From NCBI GenBank assembly GCA_028282325.1, contig JANQID010000040.1:1-37327 (forward strand): a DNA stretch of 37,327 nt, read 5' to 3'. The DNA comes from Chloroflexaceae bacterium (GTDB lineage Bacteria > Chloroflexota > Chloroflexia > Chloroflexales > Chloroflexaceae). Position 1 is the stretch's first letter, and every line of letters starts with the position of its first letter. A program made the position numbers and the translations under genes. Positions 14,706 to 24,995 of the stretch are shown piece by piece. Under the pieces are notes generated by a model. The model was not told where the DNA came from. It ran no database searches and saw only the letters and a program-made list of their open reading frames with translations.

Positions 14706-16460
14706 ATGATCAAGGTTCCAACTTTAACCGATCAACACACACTGGCGAAAGCCGATGCAGAGACACACATTCTGATTGTCGACGACGAGCAGCTTATGTG
14801 TGATATCTGTTCGCGGGCGTTAGAGAGCAGCCCTTATAAGGTCACGTCTACAACTGATGTGCATGTGGCGCTGCGCAAGTTGTGCGACGATCAGCCTTTT
14901 GACCTGTTGATTGCGGATATTCAGATGCCGCATATGAATGGCCTAGAATTAGCTCAACACGCTCGCGAAATTCACCCGTCGATTGTCATTATCATCATCA
15001 CTGGCCATGCCTCGATCGAAAACCTCCAGCAAGCTGTACGCAGCGGCATCGCCGATTTTCTTACCAAGCCGTTTGAAATAGACGAGTTGCGCCTGGCTAT
15101 CGACCAGGCATTGAGTAAGCGCCGCTTGCTTCAGGATAGTATCCGTCTTCGTGCGATTGAACAACTGCTTGCAAGCAGCGAGGCCATTAATGCGACCCTC
15201 GACTGTGCAGTCTTGAATCGTATTATCCTGCAACACGCGATTGCGCATGTTCCCTGCACGGCGGGTTTTCTGTTTCTCAGCAATCAACAGTGCGCTCCAC
15301 ACAATTTGTTGGCCTTGCCGGACGGATGGTCACTGCTGGAAGCCGGGCGCGCCGCGATTAATCTGACCTATCGCGATGGAGTTACCCGGCTTATCGACCA
15401 GCAAAACATCCTTTGCAAGAACGGCGAGCAATGCATTCGCCGCGGAATAGCCGTGGCTATCCGAGCGCAAGGCGAAGTGATCGGAATATTGCTCTTATGC
15501 GATAATCAAGCGGCCATTGACCAACCAGGCGTTCAAGAGACAATCACGCTACTGTCCAACTATGCCGGAACAGCTCTGCGCAACGCACACTTCTATAGTC
15601 AATTGCAGCAAACGTATCACGACTTACAAGAACTGGATCGCCTCAAAAGCGAGTTCATCGCGATTGCCTCGCATGAATTGCGCACCCCGCTCGCAATTGT
15701 TCTGGGGTACGCGACGATGTTCTATGATCAGAGCTCCGGCGCGCAGCGCGCCTATGTCCAGCGACTGGTCGAAAGCGCCCAACGCATTAAAAATATCGTC
15801 GATGATATGGTAAGCTTACGTCACATGGAGTTGCGCGAAACGAACGTATATATTGAGAACGTGTCGTTGCAAAGCCTGGTAGACTTCGTAGTTGAACTTA
15901 TCACGCCGGCGGCTCAACAGAAAAACCAACATCTGATCATCCAGATTCCCGATCCGACAGTGATGCTTACGACTGATCGCGAGAAGGTGGTATTGATCCT
16001 GGGAAACTTGCTTTCCAATGCCATCAAGTTTACACCCGAGCATGGCACGATTGAAGTCAGCGCCGGGATATGGGCGCATCGCTGGCGAGCGGATTTGCCG
16101 CATGCCCCGCTGTCCTACATCAATGGCGAGTGGATCAGGCAACATGCCGCGGATGCATCGCTGGACGATGATGATACGGCCTGGGTCGTGTTTCACGTTC
16201 GCGATAATGGCATCGGCATCCCTAAACAGGAACAGGGACGCATCTTTGAACGCTTCTATCAAGTGGCCGATTCGTTAACGCGGGAGTACGGCGGTACCGG
16301 TCTGGGCTTAGCCATTGCGCGAGATCTTATTAACTTGCTGGGTGGATTGATTGTTGTAGAAAGCGCGATACATCATGGCAGCACGTTTTCTTTCGCGTTG
16401 CCGTACTATAAAGGCGAAGGGGGTCCGAGCGACCCATACAGTGATGTAGTTTATGAATAA
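14706..16460 (+). CDS. Receiver-GAF-histidine kinase (hybrid signalling protein)
   Basis: A 584-residue cytoplasmic protein with an N-terminal receiver (about 20-140): acidic pair in 'LIVDDEQ', phospho-acceptor D71 in 'LLIADIQMPHMNG', T99 and K121 in 'FLTKPFE'. A GAF-like domain (about 155-295) follows, then HisKA with H323 in 'IASHELRTPLAIVLGY', and HATPase_c with 'NLLSNAIKFTPE', 'VRDNGIGIPK', 'IFERFYQ' and 'GGTGLGLAIARDL'. All catalytic boxes are intact. With the receiver at the N-terminus, it probably accepts a phosphoryl group from another kinase and passes the signal on, or is itself tuned by it. It is followed after 14 bases by the receiver-roadblock gene, its likely partner. The ribosome-binding site is weak. 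Confidence 0.9.
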   Translation: MIKVPTLTDQHTLAKADAETHILIVDDEQLMCDICSRALESSPYKVTSTTDVHVALRKLCDDQPFDLLIADIQMPHMNGLELAQHAREIHPSIVIIIITGHASIENLQQAVRSGIADFLTKPFEIDELRLAIDQALSKRRLLQDSIRLRAIEQLLASSEAINATLDCAVLNRIILQHAIAHVPCTAGFLFLSNQQCAPHNLLALPDGWSLLEAGRAAINLTYRDGVTRLIDQQNILCKNGEQCIRRGIAVAIRAQGEVIGILLLCDNQAAIDQPGVQETITLLSNYAGTALRNAHFYSQLQQTYHDLQELDRLKSEFIAIASHELRTPLAIVLGYATMFYDQSSGAQRAYVQRLVESAQRIKNIVDDMVSLRHMELRETNVYIENVSLQSLVDFVVELITPAAQQKNQHLIIQIPDPTVMLTTDREKVVLILGNLLSNAIKFTPEHGTIEVSAGIWAHRWRADLPHAPLSYINGEWIRQHAADASLDDDDTAWVVFHVRDNGIGIPKQEQGRIFERFYQVADSLTREYGGTGLGLAIARDLINLLGGLIVVESAIHHGSTFSFALPYYKGEGGPSDPYSDVVYE

Positions 16461-16474
16461 AGTGAGACAAGGTG

Positions 16475-17491
16475 ATGTCCTATCGACTCATTGTAGTTTC
16501 TTCGGGAAACAATCCGGCCTTACGAGCGTTGCCGGAGCAATTCGACGAGAATGTAGAAGTAAAAGTTTTTGACACGGCCAACGACGCTTTATGGGAGGTT
16601 CGGTCGAATCCGCCCGAAGCGGTGATTGCCGATGTCGATCTGCCTGGGATGAGCGGACTGGAGTTTGCAGAAATTTTACCCAATTTTGATGTGCCCACGC
16701 GTCTTGTACTCTGGAGCCAGACATCGACCCCGGCGGTTCGCCAACAAGCCGACGAGTACGGGGTATATAGCTTGCTGCAAAGCTCGACTTCTATGGAGGA
16801 TCTGCGAACGACATTGATAGAAGCGATGCAAGCCGGGGCTTCAGGCACGGCCATAGAGGAAGGTCAGACGCCGGAAACAGTTGAAGTGACTGAAGCGCCC
16901 GCTCCAGAGCCTCCCCTTGAACCTGCCGCGCAAACCGCTCCGGAAACGAAGCGATTCACCCCGGCGCGTATCCGCCTTCCCTCGCGCAACGAACGCGCGC
17001 GCAAGCCTGCGCAAGCAGATGTCGCATCACAGGAGCCTGCTTCGCCTTCGCATCCGGCACCTGCTCCTACAGCGCCGAAACGCCAGCGTGGCGGAACGCT
17101 GGTGTTAACGGAGGACAAGTTTGCCCCAATTCGCACGATTATGAGCCAGCTCTCGCAAGAACTGGGCGCCCAATGCACGTTGCTTACCGATCGGGCTGGC
17201 CTGGTGTTGGCCGAAGATGGCAGCACGGCGGACTTGCCCACGATGGTGCTCTTGCCGCTACTCTCGACCAGCTTCTCGACGGCTGGCGAAATTGCGCGAC
17301 AACTCCACGAGGAAGATGCGACAAACCTCTATATTCATGAAGGTCATAACTACGACATCTACTGCTTTAATATCCTCCAGCAGTATTTGCTTGTCTTGAT
17401 CTTCAACAAGAAGGTTGCCAGCTCGAAAATTGGCGCCGTGTGGGTGAATGCCAAGCGCTCGATTCGTGAGTTGCGTGAGAAATTGGGCTAA
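16475..17491 (+). CDS. Degenerate receiver domain fused to a roadblock/LC7 domain
   Basis: I start at the ATG at 16475; a GTG at 16472 is adjacent. The 338-residue product has a receiver-like domain (about 1-120) that keeps the acceptor D53 in 'VIADVDLPGMSGLEF'. It lacks the N-terminal acidic pair (it reads 'VVSSGNN') and the conserved lysine (it reads 'LLQSSTSMEDL'), so it is probably a pseudo-receiver. A Pro/Ala/Glu-rich linker runs over about 125-205. The C-terminal part (about 206-338) looks like roadblock/LC7: 'FAPIRTIMSQLSQELGAQCTLLTDRAGLVLAEDG', shown here as its key phrase 'TLLTDRAGLVLAEDG'. It ends with 'LLVLIF' strands and a helix. Roadblock proteins bind or regulate small Ras-like GTPases such as MglA. 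No GTPase gene is in the window. It is co-transcribed with the kinase upstream. Confidence 0.78.
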   Translation: MSYRLIVVSSGNNPALRALPEQFDENVEVKVFDTANDALWEVRSNPPEAVIADVDLPGMSGLEFAEILPNFDVPTRLVLWSQTSTPAVRQQADEYGVYSLLQSSTSMEDLRTTLIEAMQAGASGTAIEEGQTPETVEVTEAPAPEPPLEPAAQTAPETKRFTPARIRLPSRNERARKPAQADVASQEPASPSHPAPAPTAPKRQRGGTLVLTEDKFAPIRTIMSQLSQELGAQCTLLTDRAGLVLAEDGSTADLPTMVLLPLLSTSFSTAGEIARQLHEEDATNLYIHEGHNYDIYCFNILQQYLLVLIFNKKVASSKIGAVWVNAKRSIRELREKLG

Positions 17492-17492
17492 T

Positions 17493-17521
17493 TTGCGCAC
17501 TGTGCGGAGCTATGCTATACT
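17493..17521 (+). promoter_or_regulatory. Predicted promoter of the ATP synthase operon
   Basis: TTGCGC (17493-17498) and TATACT (17516-17521) are 17 bases apart, and TGC precedes the -10, making an extended -10 (TGCTATACT). It starts two bases after the stop codon of the roadblock gene. Transcription would begin near 17528, giving a leader of about 145 nt before atpB that contains the hairpin at 17543-17614. Confidence 0.55.
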
Positions 17522-17542
17522 CCTCCGCGGTTGCGCGCGAAG

Positions 17543-17619
17543 AATACACATAAAGACTGCTCTGAAGGTCGGATTGTGAGCTTCCCTCAGACGTTTGTCT
17601 TTAGTATGTGTATTTTTTT
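17543..17619 (+). terminator. Long stem-loop with U-tract in the atp leader: terminator or attenuator
   Basis: AATACACATA (from 17543) pairs with TATGTGTATT (ending at 17614), and inside it AAAGAC pairs with GTCTTT; a further internal stem (CTGAAG/CTTC..CAG) can form. A run of seven T follows (17613-17619). It ends 53 bases before the atpB start. It may simply end the upstream signalling operon. Because a promoter lies just before it, it may also sit in the atp leader and act as an attenuator. Confidence 0.6.
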
Positions 17620-17672
17620 GCGCTTATTTGTGAAAGTGTTCTCAAATTAAATTTGCGAGAGGCTGACGTTCC

Positions 17673-18710
17673 ATGCGCAATCGGATCCTTATCGTACTGG
17701 GGGTGCTCCTGGTAGTAGGCTTTGTGCTCTATTTCCTGGGCTTCAAGATGAGCAAGGCCGATCTCCACATCTCCGCTGCCGCCGAACCGTTGGCATGCAT
17801 CGGCGGCCAACTTGAGGGTGAATTCTGTTCTGCTGACACTATTCTCCCAATTACCAATGCGTTCATTACGACCATCCTGGTTGATCTTGTGTTAGCGCTG
17901 ATGATCTTCGTCGGCGCACGCAATATGCAACTGGTGCCGAAAGGTCTCCAGAACCTGATCGAGGTTGTGATTGAAGCATTATACAACTTCGCGTTGGGCG
18001 TCGATCGGAAGAATGTTGCAAAATTTTTCCCCTTGCCGGCGACGATCTTCATCTTCTTTTTGGTTGGCAACCTGGCGGGACTCTTACCAGGCTTCGGCAG
18101 TATTGGCGCATGTATGCCGAGTGAAGGAGAGCACGGCGCTGCAGTTGTCACGGTTGCAAGTCTAAATTCGTCCCCTGCTGATGCGATCGCGCCGATTGCC
18201 GCCGAAGGTGCAGCAGCCGAAGAAACGCTTTTCACAGGCTGGCCAGCTTCTTGCGCGGATGGACGCATTGTTCCATGGTTGCGCGCTCCGGCGGCCGATC
18301 TTAATGTAACTTTCGCCGTCGCGATTGTTGCTGTATTTATGGTAGAGTACTACGGCTTCCAGGCACTTGGATTCGGGTATCTTGGGAAATTCTTCATCAA
18401 TCCCTTTAAGGAAGGTGCGATTATGACGTTTGTGGGCATAATCGAGCTTTTCTCAGAGATTATGCGCATTGTCGCTTTCGCCTTTCGTATTTTTGGCAAC
18501 ATCTTCGGTGGTGAAGTCATCCTCGTTGTGATGGCATTTCTCTTCCCGTACATTTTACCGCTGCCTTTCTACGCCTTCGAGGTGTTTGTGTCCTTTATTC
18601 AGGCAGTTATTTTTGCGGTTCTGACGCTGGTGTTCTTTAGCCTGGCAGTGCAGGAGCATGGCGGCCACAACGACCATGATGGCTCCGCTGTGCCGGCGCA
18701 AGGCCATTAA
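17673..18710 (+). CDS. atpB: ATP synthase Fo subunit a
   Basis: The membrane stator half of the proton channel. The 345-residue protein is longer than most (usually about 240-290). It has an N-terminal helix (about 4-24) and then the usual core: 'NAFITTILVDLVLALM', 'FPLPATIFIFFLVGNLAGLLPG', 'MRIVAFAFRIFGNIFGGEV' with the essential R272, and 'FVSFIQAVIFAVLTLVFF' with Q310. An extra segment (about 142-203) between the second and third core helices, rich in Ala/Gly, has cysteines at 147 and 194. Two more cysteines are at 42 and 52, outside the N-terminal helix. The C-terminus is His/Asp-rich. It opens the atp operon. AGAGG lies ten bases before the ATG, and a weak hairpin at 17641-17659 overlaps it. 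Confidence 0.93.
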   Translation: MRNRILIVLGVLLVVGFVLYFLGFKMSKADLHISAAAEPLACIGGQLEGEFCSADTILPITNAFITTILVDLVLALMIFVGARNMQLVPKGLQNLIEVVIEALYNFALGVDRKNVAKFFPLPATIFIFFLVGNLAGLLPGFGSIGACMPSEGEHGAAVVTVASLNSSPADAIAPIAAEGAAAEETLFTGWPASCADGRIVPWLRAPAADLNVTFAVAIVAVFMVEYYGFQALGFGYLGKFFINPFKEGAIMTFVGIIELFSEIMRIVAFAFRIFGNIFGGEVILVVMAFLFPYILPLPFYAFEVFVSFIQAVIFAVLTLVFFSLAVQEHGGHNDHDGSAVPAQGH

Positions 18711-18723
18711 TATAGACGACCAC

Positions 18724-18756
18724 AACCGTTTCTGGCAACCGGCCTGCGAAACGGTT
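18724..18756 (+). promoter_or_regulatory. Intercistronic hairpin between atpB and atpE
   Basis: AACCGTTTC (18724-18732) pairs perfectly with GAAACGGTT (18748-18756) around a 15-base loop, followed by CATCTTTTA. It is 14 bases past the atpB stop. It may be a partial terminator or an RNA-processing/stability element that separates expression of subunit a from the abundant c subunit. Confidence 0.5.
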
Positions 18757-18879
18757 CATCTTTTACGCTCAGGGCTGCCCGAAGCCATATATACGGAGTG
18801 GTTCGAGCGCGTATAAAGAGATTATCTGGATATTTTTGCGTACAGTATTCGGAAGCTTGCTCTAAGGAGGGAATTTGTT

Positions 18880-19113
18880 ATGACGGACGCTGGTCTGCGA
18901 CTGGTTGCTATGGCTTTGGCGATTGGCCTCGCTGCAATTGGCCCGGGCGCCGGTATCGGAATCGTCTTTAGTGGCGCTGTTCAGGCAATGGGCCGCAATC
19001 CAGAAGCTGAGGGCTTGGTGCGAACCTATATGTTCCTGGGCTTCGCTTTGACCGAGGCGCTGTTCATCTTCGGTCTGGTGTTCGGTCTGCTGATCGGTTT
19101 CGGTATCATCTAG
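18880..19113 (+). CDS. atpE: ATP synthase Fo subunit c
   Basis: A 77-residue proteolipid forming two membrane helices: the first with the glycine motif '[23 protein letters not shown]', the second with the ion-carrying E59 in '[11 protein letters not shown]'. The residues around E59 (TEAL) do not show the polar set of Na+-binding rings, so a proton-type ring is likely. A strong AAGGAGGG eight bases before the ATG fits the need for many copies per enzyme. It sits about 170 bases after atpB, a larger gap than between the later genes. Confidence 0.95.
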   Translation: MTDAGLRLVAMALAIGLAAIGPGAGIGIVFSGAVQAMGRNPEAEGLVRTYMFLGFALTEALFIFGLVFGLLIGFGII

Positions 19114-19174
19114 TCAGCCGTCTTTGGCAAATGCCGATGATGAGCTAAGATCGAAGATCGACGAGGAGAACAGA

Positions 19175-19669
19175 ATGGAGCAGTTGGGAATTAACTGGCC
19201 GTTGTTGATCGCGCAGATCTTCAACGTCATCCTGCTGGTCTGGCTTCTAACAGCTTTTCTCTATAAGCCAGTGCTGAAATTGCTCAATGAGCGTACTCAG
19301 CGCATTCAGGAAAGCCTGAGCCAGGCCGATCAGGTAAAGCAGCAGCTTGCCAACGCAAAACGCGATTATGACGCCGAGATTGCCAAGGCGCGCCAGGAGG
19401 CGGCTGGTATTCTCGCGCAGGCGCAGGAGCGTGCTAAAGCCCAGGAAGCCGAAATTATCGCCCAGGCCCGTCAAGAAGGTGAGCGCATTCGCGTCGAAGC
19501 GCGCGAGCAGTCGCTCCAGGAACGCGACCAGATGTTGCGTGAGCTGAAAAACCAGCTTGCTGATCTCGTCACAATGACCGCCAGCCGCGTGCTTCAAGCT
19601 GAGCTCAAGGCTAAGGGTCATGACAAATTAATTGATGAGTCGCTAGCAGAATTGGGACGACGGAACTAA
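19175..19669 (+). CDS. atpF: ATP synthase Fo subunit b
   Basis: I start at the ATG at 19175, with GAGGAG six bases upstream; the longer in-frame ATG at 19124 lacks such a site. The 164-residue protein has one N-terminal membrane helix ('[25 protein letters not shown]', about 5-29) followed by a long charged coiled coil rich in Gln, Ala, Glu and Arg. It forms the peripheral stalk linking subunit a to the delta-alpha/beta head. There is a single b gene and no b' gene in the operon, so a homodimer is expected. atpH starts six bases after its stop. Confidence 0.94.
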   Translation: MEQLGINWPLLIAQIFNVILLVWLLTAFLYKPVLKLLNERTQRIQESLSQADQVKQQLANAKRDYDAEIAKARQEAAGILAQAQERAKAQEAEIIAQARQEGERIRVEAREQSLQERDQMLRELKNQLADLVTMTASRVLQAELKAKGHDKLIDESLAELGRRN

Positions 19670-19674
19670 ATGAT

Positions 19675-20169
19675 ATGGCGACAACACCTGATGCACGCAC
19701 GTTTTCTCGTGCGCTTTATGAAACATTGATTGGCGTAGCGCTCGATCAGTTGCGCGAAGCGGCGCCGAAGCTGGCTGGTCGCAATGGTGCCGACCCGGAA
19801 ATTGAGCGTCAAGTCAATGCGGTTCTTCCCGCAAACGCATTTCCTGAAGTTCGCAACTTCTTGCTTGCGCTGGCTCAGGAAAACGCCCTGGATCGCCTTC
19901 CCGAGATCGTGCAAGCGTTCGAGGGATATGTCCAGGCGGGATCGCAGGCGGTAAGCGCCGAGGTTGTGAGCGCTGTAACTCTGGACGATGCGCAGCGTGA
20001 TCGCATAGTAAGTGATCTGCGCCAGAAGTACGGCACCGAAGTCGATGTTCGTTTTGCAGTGGACGAGTCGATCATCGGCGGGCTGGTTATTCGCGTCGGC
20101 GATCAGGTGCTTGATAACAGCTTGCGCACACGCCTGAGCGAAGTCCAGCGCGGTATGTTGTCGAGTTAA
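19675..20169 (+). CDS. atpH: ATP synthase F1 subunit delta
   Basis: A 164-residue OSCP/delta subunit, slightly shorter than the common 175-180. It has an N-terminal helical domain ('ARTFSRALYETLIGVALDQL') and the conserved C-terminal phrase 'VDESIIGGLVIRVGDQVLDNSLRTRL', recognised by 'GGLVIRVGD..LD.S'. It joins the b stalk to the tip of the alpha subunits. It is close enough to atpF for translational coupling, and no clear ribosome-binding site is seen. Confidence 0.93.
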   Translation: MATTPDARTFSRALYETLIGVALDQLREAAPKLAGRNGADPEIERQVNAVLPANAFPEVRNFLLALAQENALDRLPEIVQAFEGYVQAGSQAVSAEVVSAVTLDDAQRDRIVSDLRQKYGTEVDVRFAVDESIIGGLVIRVGDQVLDNSLRTRLSEVQRGMLSS

Positions 20170-20183
20170 CGAGCAAAAGGTTG

Positions 20184-20263
20184 ATCAGTGGTCAGCTCTC
20201 TGTCGTCAGCTTTGTGTAGTCTGTATGGCGCTCAAAGCTGAATATTGATCGCTGACCGCTGAT
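20184..20263 (+). repeat. Two-part inverted repeat between atpH and atpA
   Basis: An outer pair, ATCAGTGGTCAGC (20184-20196) with GCTGACCGCTGAT (20251-20263), has one mismatch. An inner pair, CAGCTTTG (20207-20214) with CAAAGCTG (20233-20240), is perfect. It lies within the operon and has the 'ctgac/gtcag' flavour of a dispersed repeat; a similar one follows atpC. Confidence 0.55.
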
Positions 20264-20283
20264 ATTTATATGCGGAGGCACCG

Positions 20284-21858
20284 ATGACGATTGAAGCAGA
20301 TCAACTGCTTTCACGACTCAAATCAGCCATTACGAGCGGAGTCGAATTTGCTCCACGCCAGGTGAATGTCGGTACGGTCATTACGACAGGCGATGGCGTC
20401 GTCCGTATCGAAGGCCTGGATCAGGTGATGGCGTCAGAGCTTCTGGAGTTTCCCGTCAAGGCTGGTCGTTCTGAGCCGATTTATGGCATCGCTCTGAACC
20501 TTGAGAGTTCGGCGGTTAGCGCGGTTATTCTGGGCGACTACTTGAGCATTGAAGAAGGCGATCAGGTTAACTCGACCGGTCAGGTCATGTCAGTGCCTGT
20601 CGGACAGGAATTGGTCGGTCGCTTGGTTAACCCGGTCGGACAGGCGCTTGATGGCAAGGGGCAGATAGCGACCGCCAGACGACGTCTGATCGAGCGCATC
20701 GCGCCGGGCGTGATTACGCGCAAGTCGGTGGATACGCCGGTTCAGACGGGTATCGCCGCCATCGACGCTTTGATCCCGATTGGCCGCGGGCAGCGCGAGC
20801 TTATCATTGGCGATCGCCAGACGGGCAAGACGACCGTTGCCATTGATACGATCATCAACCAGAAGGGCAAGGGGATGATCTGTATCTATGTCGCCATCGG
20901 TCAGCGCCGCGCTCAGGTGGCGCAGGTTATTGCGACGCTGGAGAAGCACGGGGCGCTTGAGCATACCATCATCGTGTCGGCGACTGCTTCTGAATCGGCA
21001 GCGTTGCAATTTATCGCTCCATACGCCGGTTGTGCGATTGGCGAAGAGATTATGGAAAATGGCGTCGAGCTGAATGGCCAGCTCATCAAGGATGCGCTGA
21101 TCGTCTACGACGATCTCTCCAAGCACGCGGTCGCGTATCGGCAGGTGTCATTGCTGTTGCGCCGACCTCCAGGTCGCGAGGCGTATCCCGGCGACGTGTT
21201 CTATCTCCACTCGCGTCTTTTGGAGCGCGCGGCGCGCCTGAACGAAGACTTCGGCGGTGGCTCGCTCACCGCACTGCCGATCATCGAGACGCAGGCGAAC
21301 GACGTGTCGGCCTACATCCCCACCAACGTTATTTCGATTACTGATGGCCAGATTTACCTTGAGGCTGACTTGTTCAACGCCGGTCAGCGCCCGGCCTTGA
21401 ACGTCGGCATCAGCGTGAGCCGCGTGGGAAGCTCGGCGCAAACGCGGGCGATGCGTTCGGTCGCCGGTCGCTTGAAGCTGGAGCTGGCGCAGTTCCGTGA
21501 GCTTGCTGCGTTCGCTCAGTTCGCGAGCGACCTGGATCCGGCGACGAAAGCCCAGATCGATCGCGGACAGCGCATGCAAGAGCTTCTGAAGCAGCCGCAA
21601 TATCAGCCGTTCCCGGTGGAAGATATGGTCGCCTTCCTGTTCGCCGCAAATAACGGCTATCTGGAAGATGTGCCGGTGAGCAAGATTGTCCAGTGGCGCG
21701 ACGACTTCATCGAGTTCATGAAGACCGCGCATCCCGAAGTGCGCAAGATGATCTTTGAGAACCGGCTGGATAAGAAGTTCCCGCCGCCGGACGTCAAGAG
21801 CGCATTGGAAAGCGCGATCAAAGAGTTTAAGCAGACGAGCGACTATAGCGAAGAGTAG
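20284..21858 (+). CDS. atpA: ATP synthase F1 subunit alpha
   Basis: A 524-residue non-catalytic nucleotide-binding subunit. The Walker A motif GDRQTGKT is at 176-183, Walker B-like '[12 protein letters not shown]' is at about 270-280, and the signature '[22 protein letters not shown]' is recognised by 'PGREAYPGD' and 'HSRLLERAA'. The length matches the family (500-525). A GGAGG five bases before the ATG is strong. It forms the alpha3beta3 head with AtpD and contacts delta. A hairpin follows its stop. Confidence 0.97.
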   Translation: MTIEADQLLSRLKSAITSGVEFAPRQVNVGTVITTGDGVVRIEGLDQVMASELLEFPVKAGRSEPIYGIALNLESSAVSAVILGDYLSIEEGDQVNSTGQVMSVPVGQELVGRLVNPVGQALDGKGQIATARRRLIERIAPGVITRKSVDTPVQTGIAAIDALIPIGRGQRELIIGDRQTGKTTVAIDTIINQKGKGMICIYVAIGQRRAQVAQVIATLEKHGALEHTIIVSATASESAALQFIAPYAGCAIGEEIMENGVELNGQLIKDALIVYDDLSKHAVAYRQVSLLLRRPPGREAYPGDVFYLHSRLLERAARLNEDFGGGSLTALPIIETQANDVSAYIPTNVISITDGQIYLEADLFNAGQRPALNVGISVSRVGSSAQTRAMRSVAGRLKLELAQFRELAAFAQFASDLDPATKAQIDRGQRMQELLKQPQYQPFPVEDMVAFLFAANNGYLEDVPVSKIVQWRDDFIEFMKTAHPEVRKMIFENRLDKKFPPPDVKSALESAIKEFKQTSDYSEE

Positions 21859-21866
21859 CATACCAG

Positions 21867-21898
21867 GGGAAGATGTGTACAACCGATAGCATCTTCCC
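21867..21898 (+). promoter_or_regulatory. Hairpin between atpA and atpG
   Basis: GGGAAGATG (21867-21875) pairs perfectly with CATCTTCCC (21890-21898) around a 14-base loop, eight bases after the atpA stop. A short T-containing stretch follows, not a full U-run, so it may be a partial terminator or a stability element. The rest of the 218-base gap to atpG holds no gene. Confidence 0.5.
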
Positions 21899-22076
21899 TT
21901 GCATTCGTTGTAATTCGTATGCCGCGTTGTTACAGCGTGGCGGCGGATCTTCACCGGGGAATGCCCGCGCCGATTGGCGCCGAAGCGATGGTATGCACTC
22001 CCGGGTTGCGCGACTAAGCATTCTACACATAGAGCATTGTTCGGGAGCGGAAACCCGATACAGTTAGGAGAGAGCG

Positions 22077-24402
<2,326 letters not shown>

Positions 24403-24491
24403 GCTTTATCCTGAGAATGAGGCCTATTCGCCATATACCGGCTGGCTCGCGAGTTCTCTGAAACGGGAGAAGTTGGCGAAGGGACGACAGT

Positions 24492-24905
24492 ATGCCAATT
24501 CAGTTGGAAATCGTAACCGCTGAACGCGTTGTGTACTCCGACCAGGTGGATCAAGTAAACGTGCCGACCAAGGATGGGCGCGTCGGTATCCTGCCGCGGC
24601 ACGCGCCGCTCTTGACAATCCTGGATATAGGGGAAATGACAATCATCAAAAGCGGTGAGCGAACGCCGTACGCCTTGTTCGGTGGGTTTATGGAAGTGCT
24701 GCCAAACCGGGTCACTATCCTGGCCGACACGTGCGAGCGGGCTGACGAGATTGACGAGGCTCGCGCTGAACGGGCGCGTATCAACGCCGAAGAGCGCTTG
24801 CGCCAGCGTCAGAGCGATCAGGACTTAGCGCTGGCCGAAGCTGAGCTTCGTCGAGCGATGATCCGCCTACGAGTGGCGCAGATTCAGAAGATGCGTCGTC
24901 AATAG
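24492..24905 (+). CDS. atpC: ATP synthase F1 subunit epsilon
   Basis: A 137-residue subunit with an N-terminal beta sandwich ('VPTKDGRVGILPRHAPLLTIL', 'GGFMEVLPNRVTILAD') and a two-helix C-terminus. The helix start carries 'IDEARA' (about 85-90), which fits the I(L)DxxRA motif linked to ATP binding in some bacterial epsilon subunits. The C-terminal helices can block rotation, so this may let the cell limit ATP hydrolysis when ATP is low. The ribosome-binding site (AAGGG, nine bases before the ATG) is weaker than those of the other atp genes. Last gene of the operon. Confidence 0.94.
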   Translation: MPIQLEIVTAERVVYSDQVDQVNVPTKDGRVGILPRHAPLLTILDIGEMTIIKSGERTPYALFGGFMEVLPNRVTILADTCERADEIDEARAERARINAEERLRQRQSDQDLALAEAELRRAMIRLRVAQIQKMRRQ

Positions 24906-24925
24906 GAATGATCTTTAAAGGTGCG

Positions 24926-24968
24926 GAAGTCAGTAGCCGGGGTTGTATGTTCGCCGGCTGCTGACTTC
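24926..24968 (+). terminator. Hairpin after the atp operon
   Basis: GAAGTCAGTAGCCGG (24926-24940) pairs with CCGGCTGCTGACTTC (24954-24968) with one mismatch and a 13-base loop. It lies 20 bases after the atpC stop and 27 bases before the mreB start. It lacks a long U-tract, so termination may be partial, allowing some read-through to mreB. It also has the 'ctgac' style of the repeat at 20184-20263. Confidence 0.5.
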
Positions 24969-24995
24969 TGACTCATGTCATCATGTGAGGAACGT

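Noticed and set aside
17601-17810. A minus-strand 69-codon frame opposite the start of atpB
   Set aside because: It overlaps the predicted leader and the AtpB N-terminus and has no support.
21148-21954. A 268-residue minus-strand frame opposite atpA
   Set aside because: It is a shadow of the highly conserved alpha subunit, with no ribosome-binding site or recognisable domain.
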